This document shows, piece after piece, positions 6,154 through 13,783 of a stretch of 20,509 bases of DNA. The DNA comes from RGIG5050 sp045636065 (GTDB taxonomy: Bacteria > Verrucomicrobiota > Kiritimatiellia > RFP12 > UBA1067), in assembly GCA_045636065.1 (NCBI GenBank), contig JAZTWW010000005.1, positions 1-20,509 on the forward strand. The letters run 5' to 3'. Each line of letters starts with the position of its first letter. Positions within the stretch are counted from its first letter, which is position 1. The position numbers and the translations under genes are program-made. The notes beneath the pieces are model-generated. The model did no database searches. It worked only from the letters and a program-made list of their open reading frames with translations, and was not told where the DNA came from.

Positions 6154-8069
6154 CACTTCATCATAAGGGCCGTCATGAGCTTCATGAAGCGGCCGGGATC
6201 GGCGACGGGGCTTCCCTCGGCGATGAGCGCCTGATCGTAGAGAAGCTCCACGGCATCGCGCCTTTCATCACCGACGAGGCCCTGGATCTTGACGATGAGC
6301 GGATGCGCGGCGTTGATCTCAAGCGTGCGCTTCTCGTGCGGCACGTCCTGCTTCATTGCACGGAGCATGCGCTCCATCGAGGGCGAAAGCGCGTTCGCGC
6401 CGGCGACGAGGCAGCACGGCGAGTCCGCGAGGCGCGTCGAGACGCGCACGTCGGCGACGTTCTCCTTGAGCTGCTCCTTCATCGCCTCGATAAGGGGCTT
6501 GAGATCCTCGGCGGCCTTCTCGCTCGCGGCCTTCTCGGCCTTGCGCTCTGAATCGGAGCCGAACTGGACGTCTCCCTTGGCGACATCGACGAGCTTCTTT
6601 CCGTCGTACTCCCTGAAGCTGTCAACGAGCCACTCGTCGACGGGGTCGACGAAGAAGAGGACGTCGGAACCGTGCTTGAGGGCCTGCTCGATCTGCGGGG
6701 CGTGCCTTACGTCCTCAAGCCTTTCGCCGGTAATGTAGTAGATGTCCTTCTGCTCCTTGGGCATCGCCTTTACGTACTCGTCGAGCGACGTCATCTTCCC
6801 CTCGGGCGTCTTGGCGCTCGGGTACATGAGAAGCTTCTTGATCCTGTCGGCGTTGTCCCAGTCGGTGTGGATGCCCTCCTTGAGAACCCTGCCAAACACG
6901 GCGTAGAAGCTCTCGTACGCCTTCTTCTCGTCGTCGGTGGCGCCTTCCTTGGCGGCCTTGTCCTTCATCTCCTGCAAAGTCGAGAGAATCTTGGAGGTGA
7001 CGGCCTGCTTGATCTTCTTGATTATGGCGTCGTCCTGGAGCATCTCGCGGCTGACGTTGAGGGGCAGATCGGCCGAATCGACGACACCCTTGACGAACCT
7101 CAGGTAGTCGGGGAGGAGAAGATCGAAGTCGTTGCCGATAAAGACGTTGCGCACGTAGAGGGAGAGCCCCTTCTTGGAGTGCGGCATGTAGATGTCCATC
7201 GGGGCGTCCTTCGGGAGGAAGAGAAGCGCCTTGAACTCGACCTGCCCTTCCCCGGAGAAGTGGATCGTCTTGGCGGGGGCGTTCCAGTCGTGCGAGAGGT
7301 GCTTGTAGAACTCCTCGTACTCCTCGCTCTTGACTTCGCTTTTCGGACGCTTCCAGAGGGCGACCATCGTGTTGAGGGGCTTGGGGGCCTCGGGGGCATT
7401 GTCCTCATCCTTCTTCTCATCCTTCTTGGGTTCCGGAAGCTCCTTGAAGTAGATCGGGTAGGCGATGAAGTCGCTGTACTCCCTGATAAGCTCCCTTACG
7501 CGCCATTCGCTGAGGAACTCCTCGAAATCGCCCTTGAGGTGCAGCGTCACGCTTGTGCCGAACTCCTCGCGCACGCCAGGGCCGATCTCGTACGTGCCCG
7601 AGCCCGTGGACGACCACTCTGCCGCCTCGCCGCCGCCGCGCTTCCTGGAGACGACGGTGACGCTGTCGGCAACCATGAACGCCGCGTAGAACCCGACGCC
7701 AAACTGGCCGATGAGCTCGGGGATGTTGGCATTCTCGTTCTTCTTCATCGCCTCGTAGAGGGCCTTGGTGCCGGAGCTCGCGATGACGCCAAGGTTCTGC
7801 TCCATGTCCTCGGCGGACATTCCGATGCCGTTGTCGGATATGGTGAGGGTCTTGAGGTCCTTGTCGGCGGTGATGCCGATCTGCCATACGGGATTGTCGG
7901 CGACGAGGGCCGAGTCCGTCAGTCCCTGGAACTTCGCCTTCTCTATGGCGTCGCTCGCGTTGGATATGAGTTCGCGGAGGAATATCTCCTTCTTCGAATA
8001 TAGCGCGTTCACGACAAGGTTCAGGACTTCGCTTATGTCGGCCTTGAATGCGTGGTTTCTCTTTTCCAT
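6153..8069 (-). CDS. htpG: Hsp90-family chaperone HtpG
   Basis: 638 residues, slightly longer than the E. coli protein. The GHKL ATPase domain is intact: LRELISNASDA (31-41, catalytic Glu33, Asn37), DNGIGM (79-84) and GQFGVGFYAAFMV (121-133). A charged linker rich in Lys/Glu/Asp (EPKKDEKKDEDNAPEAPKP) separates it from the middle domain, where ALWKRPKSEV and LPLNVSREMLQ are recognisable, and the C-terminal dimerisation domain follows. The chaperone acts in the cytosol on late folding intermediates. It starts just below the terminator behind secY; AAAGGA lies upstream of the ATG. No strong promoter or CIRCE-like operator is seen, so its expression may depend on readthrough or an unrecognised promoter. 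Confidence 0.97.
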   Translation of the reverse strand: MEKRNHAFKADISEVLNLVVNALYSKKEIFLRELISNASDAIEKAKFQGLTDSALVADNPVWQIGITADKDLKTLTISDNGIGMSAEDMEQNLGVIASSGTKALYEAMKKNENANIPELIGQFGVGFYAAFMVADSVTVVSRKRGGGEAAEWSSTGSGTYEIGPGVREEFGTSVTLHLKGDFEEFLSEWRVRELIREYSDFIAYPIYFKELPEPKKDEKKDEDNAPEAPKPLNTMVALWKRPKSEVKSEEYEEFYKHLSHDWNAPAKTIHFSGEGQVEFKALLFLPKDAPMDIYMPHSKKGLSLYVRNVFIGNDFDLLLPDYLRFVKGVVDSADLPLNVSREMLQDDAIIKKIKQAVTSKILSTLQEMKDKAAKEGATDDEKKAYESFYAVFGRVLKEGIHTDWDNADRIKKLLMYPSAKTPEGKMTSLDEYVKAMPKEQKDIYYITGERLEDVRHAPQIEQALKHGSDVLFFVDPVDEWLVDSFREYDGKKLVDVAKGDVQFGSDSERKAEKAASEKAAEDLKPLIEAMKEQLKENVADVRVSTRLADSPCCLVAGANALSPSMERMLRAMKQDVPHEKRTLEINAAHPLIVKIQGLVGDERRDAVELLYDQALIAEGSPVADPGRFMKLMTALMMK

Positions 8070-8125
8070 GGTACTTCTCTTTCCTTTAGCTTTTTGCCTA
8101 TCTTGACGGTTTGCCTTCCATCGGC

Positions 8126-8152
8126 AAAAAAGGCGCAGGGGCCACCTGCACC
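8126..8152 (-). terminator. Intrinsic terminator after secY
   Basis: On the minus strand GGTGCAGG (8145-8152) pairs with CCTGCGCC (8132-8139), with one T.G pair and a 5-nt loop, and is followed by six T residues (8126-8131). A second hairpin, TCCCC/GGGGA at 8165-8179, lies between it and the secY stop. It marks the end of the ribosomal protein operon. Confidence 0.8.
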
Positions 8153-8203
8153 TTTTCGCCTTGATCCCCGAAGCGGGGAGCTTTGGGGGTTCGGGGGAAC
8201 GCC

Positions 8204-9592
8204 TCAGCCCTTGCGGCCCCTCAGCGTGCCGTGCCTCAGGAAGCCGTCGTACTTCCTCACGAGGAGGTGCGACTCCATGATCCTGAGCGTATCGAGGGCG
8301 ACGCCGACGATGATCAGCAGCGACGTGCCGCCGAAGAAGCTCGCCATCGTCCAGGAGATCGGCTTGGGCTGGGTGAAGATCTTCGTGAGCAGCACAGGGA
8401 GGATCGCGACTATGAGAAGACCCGTGCCGCCGATGAGGGTGACGCGCGTCATCACGGAGTCGAGATACTCGGCCGTGGCGCGGCCGGGCCTCACGCCGGG
8501 AACGTAGCTGCCGTCCTTCTTGAGGTTCTCGCTGATGTCAACGGCGTTGAACTGGGTGGCGACCCAGAAGAACGTGAAGAACATGATGAGAATCGCATAG
8601 AGGATGATGTAGAGCGTGGACTGGTTGACGAGCGAATCGCCGATGTCCTTGAGGAACTGGAGAACCACGCTGCCCTCGGGCTGGATCTTCGAGAGAAGGC
8701 TCATCACCTGGAGGAGGGGCCCGGCGAAGATGATGGGCATGACGCCCGCGTAGTTGACCCTCAAAGGCAGGTATGTCTGCTGCATCTGGCCGTAGGCGGA
8801 GGCCCCGCCGGCCGCGCTGCGCCTCGTCGCGTGGATGAGAACGCGCCTCACGCCCTGCGTCAAAAGAACCGTGCCCATTATGACGAAGAACCCGAGCAGG
8901 AGAACGATGACGAACTCGGCGATGTAGCCGTGGTCGCCGTTCGCGTCGAAGTAGCGGGTCCACATGTCCTTCAGAGCCCTCGGGAGACGGGAGGTGATGT
9001 TGATCATGATGATGAGCGAAGCGCCGTTGCCTATGCCGAACGTCGTGATCTGGTCGGCGATCCACATGACGAAGAGCGACGCCGTCGTCATGCCGATGAC
9101 CGTCATCAGATGGAAGCCGAGTCCGGGATTCGTCACGAGCTGGACGTTAAGCCCGAGCGCCTGCGGGTTGGAGAGGAGCGAGGCTATGCCCCAGCTCTGC
9201 GCAACGCAGAGGACGATCGTGATGTACCTCGTGATCTGGGCCAGCTGCTGGCGGCCGCTCTCACCTTCCTTCTTGAGCTTTTCAAGGCTCGGAATGACGG
9301 ACGAGAGAAGCTGTATGACGATCGACGCGGTGATGTACGGCCAGATTGAAAGGAAGCCGATTGCGCACTGCGCGAGAGCGCCGCCGGTGAACATCTCGAT
9401 CCAGTCGAGGGCGCCGCCCGCGCCGTTCTGCGTGAAATCCTTGATGACCGTCTTCAGCGCGATCCAGTTCACGCCAGGCGTGGGGATCTGCGAGATCAGA
9501 CGGCAGACCGCAACGAGTCCGAGCGTAATGAGTATTTTCTTGCGCAGCTCGGGGATGCGGAATACGTTCTGGAAACCTTTGAACATTGACAT
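8204..9592 (-). CDS. secY: Protein translocase subunit SecY
   Basis: 462 residues with about ten transmembrane helices, the channel-forming subunit of the SecYEG translocon in the inner membrane. The plug region FTGGAL follows the first helix, SIWPYITASIVIQLL is helix 2, and the cytosolic basic loops and GGTGLLIVAILPVL / GGTSLLIIVGVALDTLRIMES C-terminal part are all typical. Start at ATG 9592 (MSMFKGF) is supported by GGAG 8 nt upstream; the second Met is an alternative. It is the last gene of the operon, separated from rplO by a structured interval that can hide its ribosome site. adk, map, infA, rpmJ and the alpha operon do not follow. Confidence 0.97.
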   Translation of the reverse strand: MSMFKGFQNVFRIPELRKKILITLGLVAVCRLISQIPTPGVNWIALKTVIKDFTQNGAGGALDWIEMFTGGALAQCAIGFLSIWPYITASIVIQLLSSVIPSLEKLKKEGESGRQQLAQITRYITIVLCVAQSWGIASLLSNPQALGLNVQLVTNPGLGFHLMTVIGMTTASLFVMWIADQITTFGIGNGASLIIMINITSRLPRALKDMWTRYFDANGDHGYIAEFVIVLLLGFFVIMGTVLLTQGVRRVLIHATRRSAAGGASAYGQMQQTYLPLRVNYAGVMPIIFAGPLLQVMSLLSKIQPEGSVVLQFLKDIGDSLVNQSTLYIILYAILIMFFTFFWVATQFNAVDISENLKKDGSYVPGVRPGRATAEYLDSVMTRVTLIGGTGLLIVAILPVLLTKIFTQPKPISWTMASFFGGTSLLIIVGVALDTLRIMESHLLVRKYDGFLRHGTLRGRKG

Positions 9593-9727
9593 GCTTGAAT
9601 CTCCGGGTTTTGGACCCTATCCCTTTGAAACGCCGAAACCTTAAGGCGAGCGAACGCCTTAAGGTCCCGGAAACTCCCCGCATGAAGGTCCGCGTCAGGC
9701 GGCTTCACCGCCGGGGAGCGCCACAAT
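9593..9727 (-). promoter_or_regulatory. Structured rplO-secY intercistronic region
   Basis: The only long gap in the operon (135 nt). It holds a perfect 11-bp hairpin, ACCTTAAGGCG (9638-9648) with CGCCTTAAGGT (9655-9665), loop of six. Another structure is CTCCCCG (9674-9680) with CGGGGAG (9712-9718), enclosing GGCGG (9698-9702) and CCGCC (9708-9712). CCCGGA (9666-9671) can also pair with TCCGGG (9602-9607), which includes most of the secY ribosome site. There is no T-run, so these are not intrinsic terminators. A role in adjusting secY translation or RNA processing is inferred. Confidence 0.55.
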
Positions 9728-10165
9728 TCAGGCGACCGTGCCGCCTGCCGCCTCGATCTTCGCCTTCGCGGCGCCGGAGACCGGCACCTTGACGGAGAGC
9801 TTCTTGGTGAGCTCGCCCGTCGCGAGGATCTTGACGCGCGGACGCTTGGTGTCGTAGAGACCCTTCGCGGCGAGCGTCTGGACGGTGACCTCGTCACCCG
9901 CGTTGAAGAGCTTCTCGAGCGTCGAGACGTTCACGCCGAGAGTCTCGGTGCGGAAGCGCGCATTGTTGAATCCGCGCTTGGGCAGACGCCTCACGAGAGG
10001 CATCTGGCCGCCTTCGAAGCCGAGCTTCTGCTTGTGGCCCTTGCGGGCGTTCTGGCCCTTGTGGCCGCGCGTGGAGGTCTTGCCCATGCCCGAGCCGCAG
10101 CCGCGGCCGACGCGCTTGGCGCGATGCACGGCGCCTGCGACGTTGGTAAGTGTAGAAAGTTCCAT
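9728..10165 (-). CDS. rplO: 50S ribosomal protein L15
   Basis: 145 residues, normal length. The glycine/arginine-rich N-terminus typical of L15 is intact (RVGRGCGSGMGKTSTRGHKG, about 18-37), followed by GFEGGQMPLVRRLPKRGF and a C-terminal globular part. L15 helps assemble the large subunit and its long N-terminal extension runs through 23S rRNA. GAGGAG sits 6 nt before ATG. It follows rpsE after only 18 nt, which leaves no room for rpmD (L30), usually found between the two. Confidence 0.97.
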   Translation of the reverse strand: MELSTLTNVAGAVHRAKRVGRGCGSGMGKTSTRGHKGQNARKGHKQKLGFEGGQMPLVRRLPKRGFNNARFRTETLGVNVSTLEKLFNAGDEVTVQTLAAKGLYDTKRPRVKILATGELTKKLSVKVPVSGAAKAKIEAAGGTVA

Positions 10166-10183
10166 TTTAGACTCCTCTGTCCT

Positions 10184-10678
10184 TTACGCCCTCAACGCGG
10201 CGATCTCCTCGGCGCTCCTGAGCTGCGAGAGCGCGTCCATCGTGGCCTTGACCACGTTGAGACGGTTCTTCGAGCCAAGGCTCTTGCCGACGGCATCCTT
10301 GACGCCCGCGGCCTCGAGGACGGGGCGCATTCCGCCGCCGACGATGAGGCCCGTGCCCTCGGGGGCCGGCTTGAGGAGGACGCGGCCTCCGTCGCAGACA
10401 CCCGTGACTTCGTGCGGGATCGTCTTGCCGACGAGCTTGACGCTCGTCATGGACTTGCGCGCGGCCTCGCCGCCCTTGCGGACGGCATCGCCTACCTCGT
10501 TCGCCTTGCCGAAGCCGACGCCAACCTTGCCCTCCTTGTCGCCGACGACGACAACTGCGGAGAAGCTCATGCGACGGCCGCCCTTGACGGTCTTGGCGCA
10601 GCGGTTAACGAACACGACGTTCTCATCGAGATCGTCCTGCGCACCATCGGTGCGGCGCTTGTCACGATTCATGGCCAT
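10184..10678 (-). CDS. rpsE: 30S ribosomal protein S5
   Basis: 164 residues. The N-terminal double-stranded RNA-binding-like domain shows VNRCAKTVKGGRRMSFSAVV and GKVGVGFGKANEV; the C-terminal domain has APEGTGLIVGGGMRPVLEAA and GSKNRLNVVKAT. S5 shapes the mRNA entry region and affects decoding accuracy. The ATG is 2 nt after the rplR stop with GGAGG upstream inside rplR; a second Met two codons in is possible. Confidence 0.97.
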   Translation of the reverse strand: MAMNRDKRRTDGAQDDLDENVVFVNRCAKTVKGGRRMSFSAVVVVGDKEGKVGVGFGKANEVGDAVRKGGEAARKSMTSVKLVGKTIPHEVTGVCDGGRVLLKPAPEGTGLIVGGGMRPVLEAAGVKDAVGKSLGSKNRLNVVKATMDALSQLRSAEEIAALRA

Positions 10679-10680
10679 TG

Positions 10681-11049
10681 TTATTCAGCCTCCTTGGCGG
10701 GTTTGTCGCTGATGCTGAGGCCGTTCGCCACGGCGCTCTCCACGATTGCTGCAACGCGGCCGGTGTAGGGGTGGCCGCCGCGATCCACGACGATCCTGAC
10801 GATGCCCTTGGCCTTCGCGGCCTCTGCGGCCTGCGCGCCAAGCTGCCTTGCGACCTCGAGGTTCGCCTTCGTCTCCTTGATGGAGGAGGCGGAGGCGAGC
10901 GTGCGGCCGGCCGCATCGTCGATGAACTGGACGTACATGTGCTTGTTCGTCACGCAGATCGACATGCGCGGACGCTCGGCGGAACCGATGATGCGCTGGC
11001 GGAGGCGCAGGTGGCGCTTCTGGCGCTGTTCTTTGCGGTTGAAACTCAT
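10681..11049 (-). CDS. rplR: 50S ribosomal protein L18
   Basis: 122 residues. Lys/Arg-rich N-terminus followed by RIIGSAERPRMSICVTNKHM, YVQFIDDAAGRTLASASS and the C-terminal VDRGGHPYTGRVAAIVESA. L18 binds 5S rRNA and with L5 forms the central protuberance. The 23-nt gap to rplF is one of the longer ones in the operon. Confidence 0.96.
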   Translation of the reverse strand: MSFNRKEQRQKRHLRLRQRIIGSAERPRMSICVTNKHMYVQFIDDAAGRTLASASSIKETKANLEVARQLGAQAAEAAKAKGIVRIVVDRGGHPYTGRVAAIVESAVANGLSISDKPAKEAE

Positions 11050-11072
11050 TTTTTACTCTCCAGACGCGCCTG

Positions 11073-11606
11073 TTAGGCGACCTTCTTGCCCTGCTTGCGG
11101 CGGATGTGCTCGCCGACGTACTTGATGCCCTTGCCCTTGTAGGGTTCGGCGGGATAGAAGCTGCGGATGCGCGCAGCGGACTCGCCGACAAGCTGCTTGT
11201 CAACGCCAGTCACGGTGACCTGGAGGCCGTCGTTCTCGACGGTGACCTTGAGGCCCTCGGGAATCGCGAAGAGCTTGGGCGATGCGAAGCCGAGCGAAAG
11301 CGAGAGTGTCTTCCCCTGGAGGACGGCCTTGAAGCCGGTACCTTCGATGGAGAGCTGCTTCGTGTAGCCGGCCGAAACGCCAACCACGTTGTTGTGGATG
11401 AGCGCACGGGCGAGGCCGTGCGCGGCCTTGAGCGTGTCATCCTTGCGGCTGACGACGACCTTGCCGTCCTCGACCTTCGCGGAGATGCCCGGAAGCATCT
11501 CGTACGCGAGCTCGCCAAGCTTGCCCTTGACGGTGACCTTCTGGCCCGACACCTCGGCGGTGACGCCGGCCGGAAGGACCACTGGTTCTTTACCTATACG
11601 AGACAT
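11073..11606 (-). CDS. rplF: 50S ribosomal protein L6
   Basis: 177 residues with two L6 folds. MSRIGKEPVVLPAGV begins the protein; the C-terminal signature FYPAEPYKGKGIKYVGEHIR is complete and ends RRKQGKKVA. L6 lies near the factor-binding site of the large subunit. AAGGAG 7 nt before the ATG fixes the start. Confidence 0.97.
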   Translation of the reverse strand: MSRIGKEPVVLPAGVTAEVSGQKVTVKGKLGELAYEMLPGISAKVEDGKVVVSRKDDTLKAAHGLARALIHNNVVGVSAGYTKQLSIEGTGFKAVLQGKTLSLSLGFASPKLFAIPEGLKVTVENDGLQVTVTGVDKQLVGESAARIRSFYPAEPYKGKGIKYVGEHIRRKQGKKVA

Positions 11607-11617
11607 TTCAAAACTCC

Positions 11618-12010
11618 TTACCAGACGGTGCAGATGAGTTCACCGCCAACCTTCTTCTCCTTCGCCTCGGCACCGCTCATCACGCCCTTCGACGTGGAGA
11701 GGACCGCAAGACCCATTCCACCGAGGACGGCGGGGATCTGCTGCACGGAGACGAACTTCCTCAAGCCCGGCTTCGACTCGCGCTTCAAGCCCGTGATCGC
11801 GGGCTCGGCCCTGTCGGAGTACTTGAGCGTTATGACGAGCTGGGGCGGAAACGCCTTCGTCGTGACGGCCTCTTCGATGTAGCCGGCGGCCTTGAGGACG
11901 CGGGCTATCTCGCTCTTGAGGTTCGACGCGGGCGTCGCGACGTCCACCTTGCGGGCCTTGAGGCCGTTGCGGATCGTCACAAGCATGTCGGAAATGGGAT
12001 CCATAGACAT
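11618..12010 (-). CDS. rpsH: 30S ribosomal protein S8
   Basis: 130 residues. MSMDPISDMLVTIRNGLKAR opens the protein, and the C-terminal rRNA-binding signature LSTSKGVMSGAEAKEKKVGG is intact, ending CTVW. S8 is a primary 16S rRNA binder and, in E. coli, represses the spc operon by binding at the L5 region; whether that holds here cannot be read from this sequence. Confidence 0.97.
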   Translation of the reverse strand: MSMDPISDMLVTIRNGLKARKVDVATPASNLKSEIARVLKAAGYIEEAVTTKAFPPQLVITLKYSDRAEPAITGLKRESKPGLRKFVSVQQIPAVLGGMGLAVLSTSKGVMSGAEAKEKKVGGELICTVW

Positions 12011-12029
12011 TGTTCGATTTCCTTTCCGT

Positions 12030-12269
12030 TTACCACGAGGCCTTCGTGACGCCCGGGATGAGACCGTTCACCGCAAGCTCGCGGAAGCACAGACGGCACA
12101 CTCCGAACTTGCGCATGTAGGCGTGGCGGCGACCGCAGCGCTGGCAGCGGTTGTACGCGCGGACGGTGGCCTTGGTGAGTGGCTTCTTGCCCTCGGCCTT
12201 GCGCCTCGCATCCTTGGCCTTAGCCACCTTGAGCTTGGCCGCCTTCTCCATCAGACACTTCTTTGCCAT
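12030..12269 (-). CDS. rpsN: 30S ribosomal protein S14, zinc-binding, 79 residues
   Basis: The C-terminal half is the zinc-ribbon S14 core: CQRCGRRHAYMRKFGVCRLC with four cysteines, then FRELAVNGLIPGVTKASW. The common zinc form has about 61 residues. Here an extra Lys/Ala/Arg-rich stretch of some 18 residues lies between MAKKCLMEKAA and the core. The ATG at 12269 is 2 nt after the rplE stop; the frame stays open further upstream inside rplE, but that extension is antisense to S14 features and not credible. S14 sits in the head of the small subunit. Confidence 0.95.
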   Translation of the reverse strand: MAKKCLMEKAAKLKVAKAKDARRKAEGKKPLTKATVRAYNRCQRCGRRHAYMRKFGVCRLCFRELAVNGLIPGVTKASW

Positions 12270-12271
12270 GA

Positions 12272-12808
12272 TCAGTTCCTCCCCGCGAACGGCATTCCGA
12301 GGCAGTTGAAGAACGCCTTGGCGGCCGTGTTGTCTTTCGCAGTCGTCACGAACGTGATGTCCATGCCGGAATGCGCGGTGTTGGTCTCGACGATTTCGGG
12401 GAAGATCGAGTGATCCTTCACGCCGAGAGTGTAGTTGCCGCGCCCGTCGAACCCGCGGTTCGGGACGCCCCTGAAGTCGCGGATGCGGGGGAGTGCGACG
12501 TTGATGAGACGCTCTGCGAACTCCCACATCCTGTCGCCGCGAAGCGTGACCTTCGCGCCGATGATCATCCCCTCGCGCAGCTTGAAGTTCGAAATGGACT
12601 TCTTTGCGGCGCAGGGCATGGGCTTCTGCCCGGTGATCGCCTGGAGATCCTCGATGAGGGCCTTCTGCTCGTCCTTGGAGACGATGCCGAACGCCATGTT
12701 GACGACGATCTTCTGGAGACGCGGAACGAGCATCTTGTTCGTCGTGCCGAGCTGCTTCTCGAGCTCGGGAACCATGCGGTTCATGTACTCTTCTTTAAGC
12801 TTCGCCAT
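12272..12808 (-). CDS. rplE: 50S ribosomal protein L5
   Basis: 178 residues, standard length. MAKLKEEYMNRMVPELEKQL, VPRLQKIVVNMAFGI, AITGQKPMPCAAKKSISNFKLREG, and GVPNRGFDGRGNYTLGVKDH are all family blocks. L5 binds 5S rRNA and touches the P-site tRNA. The gene lies 10 nt after rplX. Confidence 0.97.
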   Translation of the reverse strand: MAKLKEEYMNRMVPELEKQLGTTNKMLVPRLQKIVVNMAFGIVSKDEQKALIEDLQAITGQKPMPCAAKKSISNFKLREGMIIGAKVTLRGDRMWEFAERLINVALPRIRDFRGVPNRGFDGRGNYTLGVKDHSIFPEIVETNTAHSGMDITFVTTAKDNTAAKAFFNCLGMPFAGRN

Positions 12809-12818
12809 TGTCGTATCC

Positions 12819-13133
12819 TCAGATGATCTTCCCGGAGGTCTTGAGCTGGCGCGCCTTCTTCCCGTCCTTCATCGCGACGGAGACGCGGCTGCCCTTCTTG
12901 GTCTCCTCGTCGTACGGCATCAGCTTCGAAAGCGGGATCGGGGCTTCGATGTCCACGAACCCGCCCTGCGGAGTGCGCTCCGTGCGGCGGACGGCCTTCT
13001 TCTTCATGTTGAGCCCCTCGACGATCGCGGTGCCCTCCTTCGTGTCAACGCTCTTGACGGTGCCGGTCCTGCCGGCGTCCGTTCCGCGGATCACGATCAC
13101 AACATCGTTCTTGCGAATGCGTGCGATACTCAT
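12819..13133 (-). CDS. rplX: 50S ribosomal protein L24
   Basis: 104 residues. The KOW motif (KNDVVIVIRGTDAGRTGTVK, about 8-27) is followed by VEGLNMKKKAVRRTERTPQG and GGFVDIEAPIPLSKLMPYD. L24 starts assembly of the large subunit. AAGGAGG 8 nt upstream of ATG is one of the best ribosome sites in the operon. Confidence 0.97.
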   Translation of the reverse strand: MSIARIRKNDVVIVIRGTDAGRTGTVKSVDTKEGTAIVEGLNMKKKAVRRTERTPQGGFVDIEAPIPLSKLMPYDEETKKGSRVSVAMKDGKKARQLKTSGKII

Positions 13134-13146
13134 AACGCTAGCCTCC

Positions 13147-13512
13147 TTAGACCACTTCCGGGGCCATGGAAAGGATTTTCATGTAGTTGCGGTCGCGGAG
13201 TTCGCGCGGGACCGGCCCGAAGACGCGGCTGCCGATCGGATTCATCTTCGAATCGACGAGCACGCACGCGTTCTGGTCGAAGTGCACGCACTGGCCGTCC
13301 TCGCGGCGGATGGGCGCGCCGGTGCGGATGATGACCGCCGTCGCGACCTGCCCCTTCTTGATGGAGCCCGTCGGGGACGCCTCCTTGATGGCGACGCGGA
13401 TGACGTCACCGAGGTGGGCGTACTGCTTCTTCTGCTTGAGAATGCGGAAGCACATGGCGCGCTTGGCGCCGGTGTTGTCCGCGACCACGAGGTTGGTAAG
13501 TTCCTGAATCAT
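13147..13512 (-). CDS. rplN: 50S ribosomal protein L14
   Basis: 121 residues. MIQELTNLVVADNTGAKRAM opens it; the family signature GDVIRVAIKEA and the end FGPVPRELRDRNYMKILSMA are intact. L14 lies at the subunit interface and contacts h14 of 16S rRNA. The ATG is 1 nt after the rpsQ stop. Confidence 0.97.
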   Translation of the reverse strand: MIQELTNLVVADNTGAKRAMCFRILKQKKQYAHLGDVIRVAIKEASPTGSIKKGQVATAVIIRTGAPIRREDGQCVHFDQNACVLVDSKMNPIGSRVFGPVPRELRDRNYMKILSMAPEVV

Positions 13513-13513
13513 G

Positions 13514-13783
13514 TCACTTCGCCTCCGGCGTCACGATGCGCCAGCGCTTGGTGGCGCTGAGCGGACGCGTCTCCATGATCTGGACGGTGTCGCCCACCTT
13601 GGCGGTGTCGGCCTCGTCATGCACATGGTATTTCTTGGAGCGGACGATCACCTTGCCGTAGACAGGGTGGCGTTCGCGGTACGTGACCTCGACGACGACA
13701 CTCTTGATGCCCATCTTCGAGACGACCGTGCCCTTGCGGAGCTTGCGCGTGCCGCGGGCGGTTTCTTTCGTTTCTGTGCTCAT
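13514..13783 (-). CDS. rpsQ: 30S ribosomal protein S17
   Basis: 89 residues, OB fold. RKLRKGTVVSKMGIKSVVVE is the first strand block; HDEADTAKVGDTVQIMETRP and LSATKRWRIV are the signature parts. It starts inside the rplP stop codon (TAATG), where in almost all bacteria rpmC (L29) would intervene. No L29 sequence is fused to its N-terminus. Confidence 0.97.
   Translation of the reverse strand: MSTETKETARGTRKLRKGTVVSKMGIKSVVVEVTYRERHPVYGKVIVRSKKYHVHDEADTAKVGDTVQIMETRPLSATKRWRIVTPEAK

Noticed and set aside
6672..8003. Long plus-strand frame opposite htpG (443 codons), and a similar one opposite secY (8183-9349)
   Set aside because: Antisense frames of this kind arise from GC-rich codon use; their residue content is Glu/Asp/Arg/Leu/Gly-rich without domains, and the minus-strand genes are certain.
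12270..12527. N-terminal extension of S14 into rplE
   Set aside because: The upstream frame is a shadow of rplE; the start at 12269 gives MAKK, typical for S14, and is placed 2 nt after the rplE stop.
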